The notes under the pieces are model-generated. The model was not told the origin of the DNA. It ran no database searches and saw only the letters and a list, made by a program, of their open reading frames with translations. From assembly GCA_963678205.1 (NCBI GenBank), contig OY782760.1:1674001-1738000 (forward strand): 64,000 nt of DNA, in the 5' to 3' direction. Origin of the DNA: G963556115 sp963678205. GTDB lineage: Bacteria > Planctomycetota > SZUA-567. Made by a program: the position numbers and the translations under genes. This document shows, one piece after another, positions 1-8,467 of this stretch. Position 1 is the stretch's first letter, and every line of letters begins with the position of its first letter.

Positions 1-1082
1 CTACCTAGCATAACGCATTGCGCTCCTGTAGCAAGAGCTTTGACTATATCACCTGAAATTCTTATGCCTCCATCAGCAATTACTGGTATTTTATTAGGAA
101 TAGCTTCTCTGCACACCTCAAAGATTGCTGATAATTGTGGTACTCCGATACCAGCAATTACTCTGGTTGTACAGATTGATCCTGGTCCGATACCTACTTT
201 TAGACCATCTACTCCTGCAGCGATAAGTTCTTCGGCAGCTGGTCTGGTGGCAATATTTCCTGCAACGACATCAATCTTATTGCCATGGGCTTTCTTATAA
301 CGCTTAACTGCATCAATTACATTTTGAGAATGACCGTGTGCCGTATCAACAACAATTACATCAACCTCTGCATCTACTAACAGTTGAACTCTTTCGTCAT
401 CGTTGACGCCTACTGCTGCACCACAGATGAGCCTTCCCTTACTGTCTCTAGTTGCAAGAGGGAACTTGTCTATATTATTTATATCTCTTATTGTAATAAG
501 TCCTGAAAGCTTATTTTCTGAGTCTATAAGGAGAAGTTTTTCTACTTTATTTTCATGGAGAATATTTCTGGCATCGATAAGTTTTGTATGATTTGGAGCT
601 ACTACTAGATTATTCTTTGTCATAACCTCGCAAACAGGGACGTTCTCATCAATTTGGAAACGTAGATCTCGTTTGGTTAGTATGCCTGTGAGAGTGTGGT
701 CTTTTTTGATAATTGGGATGCCTGATATACCGTTGGCTGACATTATCTCTATTGCTTTACTTACAGGTTCTTCTGGTGACATTGTAATTGGATCGGTGAT
801 AACTCCGTTTTCACTACGTTTTACTGCATCTACTTGGTATTGTTGTTGCTCAGGTGACATGTTTTTATGAATAATACCAATGCCACCTTGTTCAGCAAGA
901 CTAATAGCCATTTTCTTCTCGGTTACTGTATCCATCGCAGCACTGGCTACAGGAATTTTTAATTCTATGTTTCTTGAGAACTTCGTAGACGTATCAACTT
1001 GTGAAGGAATAATATCACTTTTTTGAGGAATCAAAAGAACATCATCAAAGGTTAGTCCTTCCCAACTAGGAAATGTCTCCAT
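1..1082 (-). CDS. guaB: IMP dehydrogenase (5' part; C-terminus outside window)
   Basis: Oxidises IMP to XMP with NAD+, the committed step of guanine nucleotide synthesis, in the cytosol. Reading leftwards from the ATG at 1082 the protein opens METFPSWEGLTFDDVLLIP, the usual IMPDH start. The TIM-barrel is interrupted at about residues 95-205 by two CBS domains. The catalytic loop GPGSICTTR follows, with the nucleophilic cysteine at residue 304 (codon 173-171), then the phosphate-binding IPVIADGG. About 360 codons are present of a family length near 490; the rest lies beyond base 1. The gene is transcribed divergently from the flagellar operon. Motif content leaves little doubt about the assignment. 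Confidence 0.96.
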   Translation of the reverse strand, partial: METFPSWEGLTFDDVLLIPQKSDIIPSQVDTSTKFSRNIELKIPVASAAMDTVTEKKMAISLAEQGGIGIIHKNMSPEQQQYQVDAVKRSENGVITDPITMSPEEPVSKAIEIMSANGISGIPIIKKDHTLTGILTKRDLRFQIDENVPVCEVMTKNNLVVAPNHTKLIDARNILHENKVEKLLLIDSENKLSGLITIRDINNIDKFPLATRDSKGRLICGAAVGVNDDERVQLLVDAEVDVIVVDTAHGHSQNVIDAVKRYKKAHGNKIDVVAGNIATRPAAEELIAAGVDGLKVGIGPGSICTTRVIAGIGVPQLSAIFEVCREAIPNKIPVIADGGIRISGDIVKALATGAQCVMLG

Positions 1083-1217
1083 CTATTTTCTCCTTTACAT
1101 TTATTATTGTCTGATATGTTTAGCAAATAGTTAAGTATATTTTTATTTATAGTAAAGTCAAGGATTTGGTTGTCATCTTTTCTATACATTTTAGTAATTA
1201 TTAATGTTTGTATTTCC

Positions 1218-1258
1218 TCTGCTAATAATAATTAATTACTTAAAATATTATTAGCAGA
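1218..1258. repeat. Perfect 13-bp inverted repeat
   Basis: TCTGCTAATAATA at 1218-1230 is repeated as its exact reverse complement at 1246-1258, with a 15-base AT-rich spacer. No T-run follows on either strand, so it is not a standard terminator. It lies 136 bases upstream of the guaB start and could be an operator or a structured leader element; the role is unknown. Confidence 0.6.
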
Positions 1259-1509
1259 TATTTCTTGATAATTTGTTTACGGTTAGTTTTGAGGTTATTA
1301 AAATAAATATGACTAAATTATTAAAATCTAAGGTTTTCCACAATTTATCAAAAGTCGGCAGTTTGTGCCGTCACTTATATCAACGTCATGGTATTACTTG
1401 CCTTTTATAAAATATAGAGGATTTGCCGGATTATTTTTTTCGGTAGAAGTTGATGTATAACCTATTTGTTAGTAAGGTGTTGTATGTATTTCTGGTAAAA
1501 ATTGAGTTT

Positions 1510-1525
1510 TGGCACTTCTGGAACA
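1510..1525 (+). promoter_or_regulatory. Weak candidate sigma-54 (-24/-12) promoter
   Basis: TGGCAC at 1510-1515 matches the -24 element of sigma-54 promoters exactly, but the -12 position reads GAACA instead of TTGCA/TTGCT. It lies about 110 bases upstream of the first flagellar-operon ORF. Flagellar genes are often sigma-54 dependent, and a sigma-54 activator lies at 25837-27447. The poor -12 box keeps this tentative. Confidence 0.25.
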
Positions 1526-1635
1526 GCCTTTGTCGAAATAACAGTGGAATTATGCCGTATGGTCTATTGGGAAATGCCATGCTTTGGGGTCGATGGGAGG
1601 TAATGTTTTAGCTCTCATGATAAAGGAGTTGATAA

Positions 1636-1794
1636 ATGAAGATTGATTATGATGTATTTGTGGATTCTTTTAGAGCATTGAGTGCAGAAAAGTTAGGTCT
1701 ATCCGTTCTGGAGCTTTGCGCGGATGAAGATTATAATATTTATGATCAGAATAAAGAAAGCTATGAAGATAAATCTTGTATTGATAAGGAGTAG
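1636..1794 (+). CDS. Small acidic protein of 52 residues at the head of the flagellar operon
   Basis: ATG at 1636 is preceded by AAAGGAG at 1622-1628 with 7-base spacing. The frame encodes 52 residues beginning MKIDYDVFVDSFRALSAEK and ends with TAG at 1792-1794, followed by a second TAG and then directly by the flgF ATG at 1798. The Shine-Dalgarno of flgF (AAGGAG, near 1787-1792) lies in its last codons, so the two genes are probably translationally coupled. The product is small and acidic (many Asp/Glu) with no transmembrane segment or signal peptide. I do not recognise a family. It could be a flagellar chaperone, a regulator, or a leader peptide whose translation sets flgF expression. Confidence 0.6.
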   Translation: MKIDYDVFVDSFRALSAEKLGLSVLELCADEDYNIYDQNKESYEDKSCIDKE

Positions 1795-1797
1795 TAG

Positions 1798-2598
1798 ATG
1801 ATATACGGAATGTATCTATCATGTATGGGAGCAATGGTTGAGTCTGCCAAACATGATACTACAGCTAATAATCTTGCAAATAGTCAGACTACAGGCTTTA
1901 AGCCGGATTTTGCAATATTCAAGGATATACCAGCTGAAAGTGTAAGAAAAGGGCTGGGGCGAAGAGAATCAGATCTTATTCTTGAAAAGACCGGGGGTGG
2001 AGTGTGGATGGATAGAACTGTCAGTGATTTTTCTGCTGGTCCTTTGCAGGAAACTGGAAATGTATGGGATATGGCTATCAATGATCAAAAAGGGACTGTA
2101 AGCTTCTTTAAAGTTCAGCCATCCGGAGAGGAAGGGGAAATAAAATACTCTAGAAACGGTAGCCTTGTAATAAATTCTCAGGGAGAACTTGTCAATACCA
2201 ATGGAGACTTAATACTTGATCAGGAAAATCAACCAATAGTTGTACCTAAAGTAGGGACTCCTAGTGTTTCAACATCTGGTGTGATAACTGTTAAAAATGG
2301 TGATGAAGTTGCTCAAATTGCACAAATTGGACTGGCTACAACAACTATTGAAGATGCACAAAGAGGGCTAAAAAAACTTGGTGACAGCCTGTATGAACCT
2401 GATACAGCTACAATGATAGGTAGACCTGTGGAGACGGCAATTAACTCTGGTGTTGTTGAAAGATCAGCAGTAGATCCTGTAAGAGAAATGGTCAGTATGA
2501 TAGAAGGGCAGAGAGCGTATCAGCTCAATATGAAATTTCTTTCCATGCAGGATAGCTCTCTTGGTGCTGCAATTCAAAGATTAAATGGAAATGCATAA
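1798..2598 (+). CDS. flgF: Flagellar basal-body rod protein FlgF-like
   Basis: 266 residues of the FlgF/FlgG rod-hook family. The N-terminal helix MIYGMYLSCMGAMVESAKHD with ANNLANSQTTGFK (residues about 22-34) is the conserved rod signature. The C-terminus, EMVSMIEGQRAYQLNMK, is the conserved helix that packs with the N-terminus in the rod. It forms part of the proximal/distal rod in the periplasm after export by the flagellar type III system. Position directly before flgG, plus weaker similarity to FlgG than the next gene shows, supports FlgF. The start is set by AAGGAG overlapping the end of the preceding small ORF. Confidence 0.9.
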   Translation: MIYGMYLSCMGAMVESAKHDTTANNLANSQTTGFKPDFAIFKDIPAESVRKGLGRRESDLILEKTGGGVWMDRTVSDFSAGPLQETGNVWDMAINDQKGTVSFFKVQPSGEEGEIKYSRNGSLVINSQGELVNTNGDLILDQENQPIVVPKVGTPSVSTSGVITVKNGDEVAQIAQIGLATTTIEDAQRGLKKLGDSLYEPDTATMIGRPVETAINSGVVERSAVDPVREMVSMIEGQRAYQLNMKFLSMQDSSLGAAIQRLNGNA

Positions 2599-2685
2599 TA
2601 AAATACGTTTAAAGTTGTAATTTTTTGATATTTATTAAACTTGAACGGTATTAGTTGACGATAGATAAGGTGGAGGTAACATAAT

Positions 2686-3486
2686 ATGATGATTCGAAGC
2701 CTGTGGACAGGCGCTACTGGTATGCGCGCAATGCAGGATAATATTGATGCAATATCAAATGATTTGTCCAATGTCAATACAAATGGGTATAAGAAACGCT
2801 ACCTGAATTTTCAGGATTTATTCTATCAGAATATTCGAGCAGCAGGTTTGCAGGGGGGAGATGCAGATACCAATATACCTGTAGGTATACAGATTGGTAA
2901 TGGTGTAAAGCTTGTTGCAACTACTCCAATATTTACGCACGGCAACCCTTTTGAATCAAATGTTTGGTCAAATATGATGATAAATGATGAGTCATCATTC
3001 TTCTCGGTGACTCTGCCAGATGGCAGAGAGGCTTATACACGTGATGGTACATTTGCAGTTGATCAAAACGGTGAACTGCGCACTTCAGATGGTTTGCCAC
3101 TAAACCCTCCTATTACTGGTATCCCTACGGGGGCTCAGGATCCACAGGTAAGTCTTGGTGGTGTGGTCTCTTATAGAGATCCTAATTCTGGGGATAATGT
3201 TGAAGTAGGGCAGGTGATGTTATATAACTTTGTTAATCCGGCCGGGTTGGAAGCATATGGACAGAATATTTGGTTGCAAACTGAGTCGTCAGGTCCTGCT
3301 ACAGAGGGTGAGCCTGATTCTGATGGATATGGTTCTATCTCTGGTGGTTGGGTTGAAGGTTCAAACGTTGATGCTGTGACAGAAATGGTAAATATGATAA
3401 GTGCACAGCGAGCATATGAATTTAACTCTAAAAGTATTCAAACTTCTGATGCTATGCTTCAGACTGTTAATGCACTTAAAAATTAG
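2686..3486 (+). CDS. flgG: Flagellar distal rod protein FlgG
   Basis: 266 residues. MMIRSLWTGATGMRAMQDNI followed by ISNDLSNVNTNGYKK is the diagnostic FlgG N-terminus, and VDAVTEMVNMISAQRAYEFN near the end is the conserved C-terminal helix. It builds the distal rod, the drive shaft passing through the P and L rings. GGAGGT at about 2672-2677 serves the tandem ATGs at 2686 and 2689. It lies 87 bases after flgF, an interval with no visible hairpin, so one transcript is likely. Confidence 0.96.
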   Translation: MMIRSLWTGATGMRAMQDNIDAISNDLSNVNTNGYKKRYLNFQDLFYQNIRAAGLQGGDADTNIPVGIQIGNGVKLVATTPIFTHGNPFESNVWSNMMINDESSFFSVTLPDGREAYTRDGTFAVDQNGELRTSDGLPLNPPITGIPTGAQDPQVSLGGVVSYRDPNSGDNVEVGQVMLYNFVNPAGLEAYGQNIWLQTESSGPATEGEPDSDGYGSISGGWVEGSNVDAVTEMVNMISAQRAYEFNSKSIQTSDAMLQTVNALKN

Positions 3487-3529
3487 TTGAAATAATATTT
3501 GATGTATGATTAGTAAAAAGGAGTTGGCT

Positions 3530-4609
3530 ATGAAAAAGTTATGGATGACTTTAGTTTTCGTATTATTGAATACAAGTAGCCTGCTGGCAAGTGTTGAGAT
3601 TAACCTTGCTAGAACGATAGTTGTAGACTCTGAATATATGAAGCTCTCAGATATTGCATCAATACAAGGCGACAATGCTGCTAAAATTAATAAAGTATTT
3701 TTGGGCCCTTCTCCAAGAAATGGTACATCAATGACTTTTCTTAGATCTGATATCCTCGAAAGACTCAGAGGGCTTGGGCTAGGTAAAGATGTGAATTTTA
3801 CTGGGAGTCTTGGGGTTTCGGTTACTAGAAATAGAGGTAATATTAGCTCGCTAAAAAACGTTGACACAAAGGCAGAGCAAAAAGTTTTAACGACTATTCC
3901 TAAAAAAAGAGCTGAGCAAGCAATTAATAATAATGACGATACTGAAGATTATCTTGTAAAAGCACAGAAAGCAGCAGCAGTTGATCTTATTAGAGCAGCG
4001 GTAAAAGAATTTGTGGCGAGTAAAGTGAATTCGGATCTGCAAATAGTCATGCATACGAAGCTTAATAGATTTGATCTTGATGGTAGTAGTGGTAATAAGG
4101 CAAGGGTCGAGGGCGTTGAACGTGGGAAAATACCTGGGCATGCAACATTGGCGGTAGTTTTCTCAAGTGATTCACAAATATCTGGGTATGCCTCTGTTGA
4201 TGTAAATATTGATATGGATGCGAAAGTTCTGGTACTCGCAAGAAGCATTAAAAAGGGTGATATTATTAGAAAACAGGATCTGGCCTTTAAAAATATCTCG
4301 TATAAACCAGATTTAATCTTGGAGAACGTAAATCCTCGTGACATTGTTGGAACTATGGCATTAAAAAATGTTCGTTCTGGCGTGCCTGTAAGTGCTGCGT
4401 ATTTTGGAAAACCTCTTGATGTTGAAAAAGGACAGATGATCACGGTTCTTGTAAAGGGACATGGGTTCTTAATTAAAGAGATGGCTCTTGCTCTTAATAG
4501 TGGTAATGCTGGCGAGACTATAAAAGTTGAGTCTGTTGTGAATAAGAGTATATACCCTGTCCGTATTACCGGTAGGAATAAAGCAGATATGCCGATCAAT
4601 GCATTATAA
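3530..4609 (+). CDS. flgA: Flagellar P-ring assembly chaperone FlgA
   Basis: 359 residues. The start at 3530 is chosen over an in-frame ATG at 3506 because AAAAAGGAG (3515-3523) sits 6 bases upstream and the protein then begins with a classical signal peptide, MKKLWMTLVFVLLNTSSLLA. The C-terminal third is a SAF domain (residues about 235-355: VLVLARSIKKGDIIRKQDL, then an IVGTMALKNVRSGVPV core) as in FlgA. Periplasmic FlgA helps FlgI polymerise into the P ring. It is longer than enterobacterial FlgA (about 220 residues); the added N-terminal 150 residues are charged and Asn/Lys-rich. Position between flgG and flgH fits. Confidence 0.92.
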   Translation: MKKLWMTLVFVLLNTSSLLASVEINLARTIVVDSEYMKLSDIASIQGDNAAKINKVFLGPSPRNGTSMTFLRSDILERLRGLGLGKDVNFTGSLGVSVTRNRGNISSLKNVDTKAEQKVLTTIPKKRAEQAINNNDDTEDYLVKAQKAAAVDLIRAAVKEFVASKVNSDLQIVMHTKLNRFDLDGSSGNKARVEGVERGKIPGHATLAVVFSSDSQISGYASVDVNIDMDAKVLVLARSIKKGDIIRKQDLAFKNISYKPDLILENVNPRDIVGTMALKNVRSGVPVSAAYFGKPLDVEKGQMITVLVKGHGFLIKEMALALNSGNAGETIKVESVVNKSIYPVRITGRNKADMPINAL

Positions 4610-4659
4610 TATTGAAATTAATATTGACTACAATACGTATAAATTAATATGGAGTATTA

Positions 4660-5442
4660 TTGGTTATGTGGATCAAGGGATTGAGAAAAATTATAGTAAT
4701 AGGAGTTGTAAGCTTTACTTCAACTTTGCTTGCTGAAAGTGATGGATTCGGAGTAATCAGTCCTATGGATAGTGCGAGAAGACTCCTTGAAGAAGAAGAC
4801 ATTGAAATGAGTCTTGCAGAGCAACGTGTCGAAGCCAAGTTTTATTCTGCTTTTGGTGGTTTTAAGAATGATATGGTAAAGCCAAGAGCAAGTAAGGTTC
4901 ATGATAGAGTGACATTTGTTGTAGATGAAGATACTGAGAGTTCTATTGAAGCAAATACGGAGTTGAAAGCTGAAACTAAAGCTATATGGAACTTGAACAA
5001 CTGGTTTAGATTGACTCAAAATGATTCTGGGGATACAGTATTGCAGCCATATTCCATGAAGAGTGCAGATGGAACAATTAATTCTGCTCTCAATACAGAT
5101 GACTATGCACAGGTTAATATGGATAGTAAACACGAGCATAAAGGTGATGGACAGACAACACGTACCAATACTCTTACAACAAAATTAAGCGGTGAAGTAA
5201 TTCAGGTTCTACCCAATGGTAGCCTTGTTGTAGAAGCTAAGAAGACTGTAAAAGTAAACAATGAATTACAGATTGTGACTCTGCTTGGTACTGTTAATCC
5301 AAATGATTTGAATGATGAGTCAGAAGTAACTAGCAGTAAAATTATAGATCTAAAAATTGAGTTGTTAGGTGAGGGTGATGTAAGTGATACAATAAAGCAG
5401 GGGTGGTTGTCTGGTTTTGTAAGTAAATTCAAACCATTCTAG
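4660..5442 (+). CDS. flgH: Flagellar L-ring protein FlgH
   Basis: About 260 residues. The FlgH core is present: a VHDRVTFVVDEDTESS-type strand, the helical SSIEANTELKAETKA section, and the C-terminal GEVIQVLPNGSLVVEAKK, with SSKIIDLKIELLGEGDV after it. It forms the outer-membrane L ring bushing. The start is either TTG at 4660 (5 bases after GGAG at 4651-4654) or ATG at 4666. A hydrophobic N-terminal stretch (IIVIGVVSFTSTLLAES) is a signal peptide, but there is no cysteine near it, so the usual FlgH lipobox is absent and the ring subunit should not be lipidated. Confidence 0.92.
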   Translation: MVMWIKGLRKIIVIGVVSFTSTLLAESDGFGVISPMDSARRLLEEEDIEMSLAEQRVEAKFYSAFGGFKNDMVKPRASKVHDRVTFVVDEDTESSIEANTELKAETKAIWNLNNWFRLTQNDSGDTVLQPYSMKSADGTINSALNTDDYAQVNMDSKHEHKGDGQTTRTNTLTTKLSGEVIQVLPNGSLVVEAKKTVKVNNELQIVTLLGTVNPNDLNDESEVTSSKIIDLKIELLGEGDVSDTIKQGWLSGFVSKFKPF

Positions 5443-5496
5443 TGTTAAATTAAGGATAGCTTGAAATATCAGGAATGTGGTTCAAGGATGATTGGA

Positions 5497-6621
5497 ATGA
5501 TGAGATTTTATAATAAAAAATTTAGCATGTTGTTCTTTTTAATTTTAATTTTGGTTGCCTCAACTACCCAGAATGCTCAAGCTGTAAAGATCCGGTCATT
5601 TTGTAGGCTTCTTGGAGCAGATTCGCTAAGAGTAGAAGGCCAAGGGGTCATTACTGGTTTAAATGGAACTGGAGACGGAGTTGATGCCGCAAAAATAATG
5701 ATCAAGAAGTATCTTGAAGCAAATAAATATAATTTTTCAGAAAACGACCTTTCTACAAAGAATATTGCTTTTGTTAAAATTGATGCAGAGATTAAGCCAT
5801 TTTCAAGACCTGGTGATAGAATTAATCTTAGAGTAAGCTCATTAGGCGATGCTAAAAGCTTGGCTAATGGTGTCCTAAAAAGTTGTTATTTGTCTTTTGG
5901 TACAGGTGGCGATGCAATTGTAAGAGCTATGGGAAGAGTTGCGGTTGGCGATAATCCTACTACAGGTATAATAAATGAAGGTGGTTTGCTTCTTAATTCA
6001 AAGATGCTAAATAGATCAGTTTGGGATAAAAATGGAATGTTCAGGCTTATTTTGAGTAGTCCGAATTTCCTTGATGCTGCAACTGTTGCTTCAAATATTA
6101 ATGGGGATAGAAAAACAAATCCAGAGCTATCAACTGTATATGGTTTTGGATCTGATAATGCTAATATCCCAAAGGTAGCGATAGCCAGTGACGCAAAAGA
6201 AGTAATTGTTAAAATTCCTGAGATGTATGCTAACGAAAAAGTACGTTATATTGCTATGGTATTAAATATTGATGTTGAGCTACAGTCTATTGCTGAGATA
6301 CGTATTAATAAACAGAGAGGTTCAGCAATTGTTAGTGGTGATGTACAGGTAATGCCAGGTTTTATAAGCTATAAAGGACGTACCGTTACACTTGCACCTA
6401 ATAATGATGGGCAGGATCCAAAGTATAATCTTGAAAATGATGATCCTAGAGGCCTAGTGGATGTATTTGGACCGAATGAATCAGGTGGCAGTGGAAGAAG
6501 AAGTTTACAGAGTTTGGTTGATACACTTGCTGCAATGCGTTGTACTACTGATGATATAATTGTAATTTTGCAGGAAATGAAGTCGGCAGGTTTAATTCAG
6601 GCAGAGCTAAAGGTAGAGTAA
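5497..6621 (+). CDS. flgI: Flagellar P-ring protein FlgI
   Basis: About 374 residues. The ATG at 5497 is preferred because AAGGA at 5484-5488 lies 8 bases upstream and a clean signal peptide follows (MMRFYNKKFSMLFFLILIL, cleavage after AQA); an in-frame TTG at 5461 is an alternative. Conserved FlgI features include VITGLNGTGDG near the N-terminus, FSRPGDRINLRVSSLGDA, and the C-terminal SLVDTLAAMRCTTDDIIVIL. The product polymerises in the periplasm around the rod. It lies 55 bases after flgH and 1 base before flgJ. Confidence 0.96.
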   Translation: MMRFYNKKFSMLFFLILILVASTTQNAQAVKIRSFCRLLGADSLRVEGQGVITGLNGTGDGVDAAKIMIKKYLEANKYNFSENDLSTKNIAFVKIDAEIKPFSRPGDRINLRVSSLGDAKSLANGVLKSCYLSFGTGGDAIVRAMGRVAVGDNPTTGIINEGGLLLNSKMLNRSVWDKNGMFRLILSSPNFLDAATVASNINGDRKTNPELSTVYGFGSDNANIPKVAIASDAKEVIVKIPEMYANEKVRYIAMVLNIDVELQSIAEIRINKQRGSAIVSGDVQVMPGFISYKGRTVTLAPNNDGQDPKYNLENDDPRGLVDVFGPNESGGSGRRSLQSLVDTLAAMRCTTDDIIVILQEMKSAGLIQAELKVE

Positions 6622-6622
6622 A

Positions 6623-7021
6623 ATGGATATGCCACCAGTAAAACAAGGTTTGGATCTTGATACCCTAAGAAGATTGCATGGAACCTCCGGTAAGAGTGAC
6701 CTGATGCAGATCGCTTCAATTGCTCAGGATGATTCTGAAGAAGGTCTAAAGCTTGCCGCAAGAGAATTTGCAGGTATGTTCTTAGGGCAGATAATGAAAG
6801 CTATGCGTTCTACAGTAGATACGGATGATTTAATGCATGGTGGGCAAGCTGAGGATACGTTCCAAGGTATGTTAGATGACGAATGGACTCGTAATATGGC
6901 CTACAGTGGTGATATTGATGATAAAAATAATGGGTTTGTTGGTGTGGTTTATGATTCTTTGAAACAAAGATCCGCGGTGAATGCATATAGTGAACTTTTA
7001 AAAGCCGATAAAACAGGCTAG
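6623..7021 (+). CDS. flgJ: FlgJ-type rod-binding protein without muramidase domain
   Basis: 132 residues, about the length of the N-terminal half of enterobacterial FlgJ. The rod-binding core is visible: AAREFAGMFLGQIMKAMR (residues about 48-65) and DTFQGMLDDEWTRNMAYSG. It acts as the rod-capping scaffold. The C-terminal peptidoglycan hydrolase of proteobacterial FlgJ is missing, so a separate hydrolase must open the wall. ATG at 6623 follows the flgI stop by one base, so the two are translationally coupled. Confidence 0.88.
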   Translation: MDMPPVKQGLDLDTLRRLHGTSGKSDLMQIASIAQDDSEEGLKLAAREFAGMFLGQIMKAMRSTVDTDDLMHGGQAEDTFQGMLDDEWTRNMAYSGDIDDKNNGFVGVVYDSLKQRSAVNAYSELLKADKTG

Positions 7022-7075
7022 GGCAGTAAATTTTGAGTGTAGGTAAATGGGGGAGCCTTACTGGAGGATGGTATC

Positions 7076-7573
7076 ATGAAAAGTGTTATTGAAAACTTGG
7101 GAGCAGTGTTGCGGCATATGTCAGCATTGTATTCAGAACTCCTAAAGCAGGGTGAGATCAAAAGAGATGCTATTATTGGAGGAAAAATAGATGTTCTTGA
7201 AGAGGTTCTTGATAAAGAATACGAGCTTCTAGATAAGGTTAAAAAGGCTGAGCAAATAAGAGCAGCTCTTTCTAATCAGGCTGAGGATGAACTTGGCATT
7301 GCTCAGGATAAAAGACCAGTTAAACTGAAATTTCTTATTGAACTATGGGGCGAAAAAGCTCAAGGATTACAAAAAGCTCAAGATGAGATTAAGGATATAA
7401 TAAATAAATTCAGATATAGAAATAGACAGAATGAAGAGTTGTTAAAAGCATCTATTTCACATGTAAATGATTTTATGAATATGATAAAAGATAGAGCAGG
7501 TAAGAATAAAACTTATAATAAAACCGGACACGATCATTCTGGTGGTTTGAACATACTTGATCGTCGTGCATGA
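7076..7573 (+). CDS. FlgN-like export chaperone for hook-associated proteins
   Basis: 165 residues, predominantly helical and coiled-coil. The order of heptad-rich segments (SALYSELLKQGEIKRDAII, then VLDKEYELLDKVKKAEQIR) is that of FlgN, the cytosolic chaperone that delivers FlgK and FlgL to the export gate. TGGAGG (about 7062-7067) precedes the ATG. It is the last gene of the flagellar operon, with a terminator 32 bases after the stop. The assignment rests mainly on position and fold-like pattern, because FlgN sequences diverge strongly. Confidence 0.7.
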   Translation: MKSVIENLGAVLRHMSALYSELLKQGEIKRDAIIGGKIDVLEEVLDKEYELLDKVKKAEQIRAALSNQAEDELGIAQDKRPVKLKFLIELWGEKAQGLQKAQDEIKDIINKFRYRNRQNEELLKASISHVNDFMNMIKDRAGKNKTYNKTGHDHSGGLNILDRRA

Positions 7574-7604
7574 GTAATTAAACTCTGATACTGTTTTTCG
7601 TTAA

Positions 7605-7632
7605 AATGCCTTGGCCTGAGTGCTAAGGCATT
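7605..7632 (+). terminator. Terminator of the flagellar operon
   Basis: AATGCCTTGGC at 7605-7615 pairs with GCTAAGGCATT at 7622-7632 (11 bp, one G-U) around a 6-base loop, followed by an AT-rich tail. It lies 32 bases after the flgN-like stop codon. Confidence 0.75.
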
Positions 7633-7783
7633 ATTTATATGTATTGTAAAATACATAAGTATACTATTGTATAACGATGGGAGATTAACAATATTAAGTA
7701 ATAAAGATTACTATTTTTTTATATTAATTAAAATTTGGTATTTCTTTAAAAATTTTATTTTAAGAGAGTAAAGGATAATTTTA

Positions 7784-8028
7784 ATGGAAAAGGGTTTTGA
7801 TATTACACTTGTGGATTCTCAGGCAACGTCTGCGGAGCGTTTTTACCACATACTTATCCAGTTTATAATCCTGTAGGGGCATTCAAAGAAATTCTCTATG
7901 GTACGGGAATTGTCTTGAATGCAAGGTGGGGTGAAGACTATGTAAGCGTCCTGCTATATTTTAAGAAGTTGATTGGAAAAGATATGATAGTTATTGCTGT
8001 GACGTATTCTGCTGATCCTGCAGATTAG
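7784..8028 (+). pseudogene. Frameshifted ORF of unknown family
   Basis: ATG at 7784 opens a frame of about 30 codons (MEKGFDITLVDSQATSAERF). The reading then fits better in another frame, which runs without a stop to TAG near 8026-8028 and encodes a plausible protein segment (HTYPVYNPVGAFKEILYGTG, then VLNARWGEDYVSVLLYFKKL). This looks like the remains of a gene carrying one frameshift. The family is not recognised. It may instead be chance coding potential. Confidence 0.35.
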
Positions 8029-8180
8029 TAAAAACTATATAATGAATTATATGCTGCTTATTGTAATAGCTAATAGCTAGAGTCTTGGTTTGTTTTAACA
8101 TCAGAGATAAAATATGGCAGGAAAATTAATAAGCAATTGTAATTATAGAAAAAATATCAGTATCAGAATATTTAATTATT

Positions 8181-8215
8181 AATAGCCACTGGAAATTTGG
8201 TTTTCGGTGGCTATT
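8181..8215 (+). terminator. Long terminator-like hairpin
   Basis: AATAGCCACTGGAAA (8181-8195) pairs with TTTTCGGTGGCTATT (8201-8215) over 15 bp with two G-U pairs and a 5-base loop, followed by TGTTTG. It would end transcription through the broken ORF at 7784-8028. Confidence 0.7.
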
Positions 8216-8272
8216 TGTTTGAATATATGCGGAATACTGAGATAAATAATCAGATTAATATTAAAATAGTTA

Positions 8273-8312
8273 TTGACAAATGATTGTATTTTACATACCA
8301 TACCGGGGTATA
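8273..8312 (+). promoter_or_regulatory. Promoter with ATACC/GGGGTAT dyad (CsoR/CstR-like operator candidate)
   Basis: TTGACA at 8273-8278 is followed after 17 bases by a weak -10 (TACCAT, 8296-8301). Over this -10 lies CATACCATACCGGGGTATAG, in which ATACC and GGGGTAT form a dyad like operators of CsoR/CstR-family copper or persulfide sensors. The downstream genes (transporter plus rhodanese-domain reductase) would suit a persulfide-responsive regulator. No CsoR-family gene is in the window, so this is inference from the motif. Confidence 0.4.
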
Positions 8313-8433
8313 GTATTTGAGCTGGGTTAGTTGTGAGTTCTGATTATCTCATCTTAAAGGTGGCATTTTTGAATAATAGCATATGAGTAATAATGTATGA
8401 TAGGAAAAGGCTTATGTGAATAGCTTGTAAATT

Positions 8434-8458
8434 AGCATAAAATTTAAATTATTATGCT
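8434..8458 (+). terminator. Leader terminator upstream of the transporter gene
   Basis: AGCATAA (8434-8440) pairs with TTATGCT (8452-8458) and is followed by a run of T. It falls between the promoter at 8273 and the promoter at 8468, so the upstream promoter would yield a short untranslated RNA of roughly 150 bases unless read-through occurs. Confidence 0.55.
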
Positions 8459-8467
8459 TTTTTGATG

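Larger units (their letters stand above)
1083..1635. other. Intergenic region between guaB and the flagellar operon
   Basis: No convincing gene is seen. The stretch holds a perfect 13-bp inverted repeat (1218-1230 and 1246-1258), a short CGGCA/TGCCG hairpin near 1355-1370, and a possible sigma-54-type -24 element at 1510-1515. It should contain the promoters of both divergent transcription units. Confidence 0.6.
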
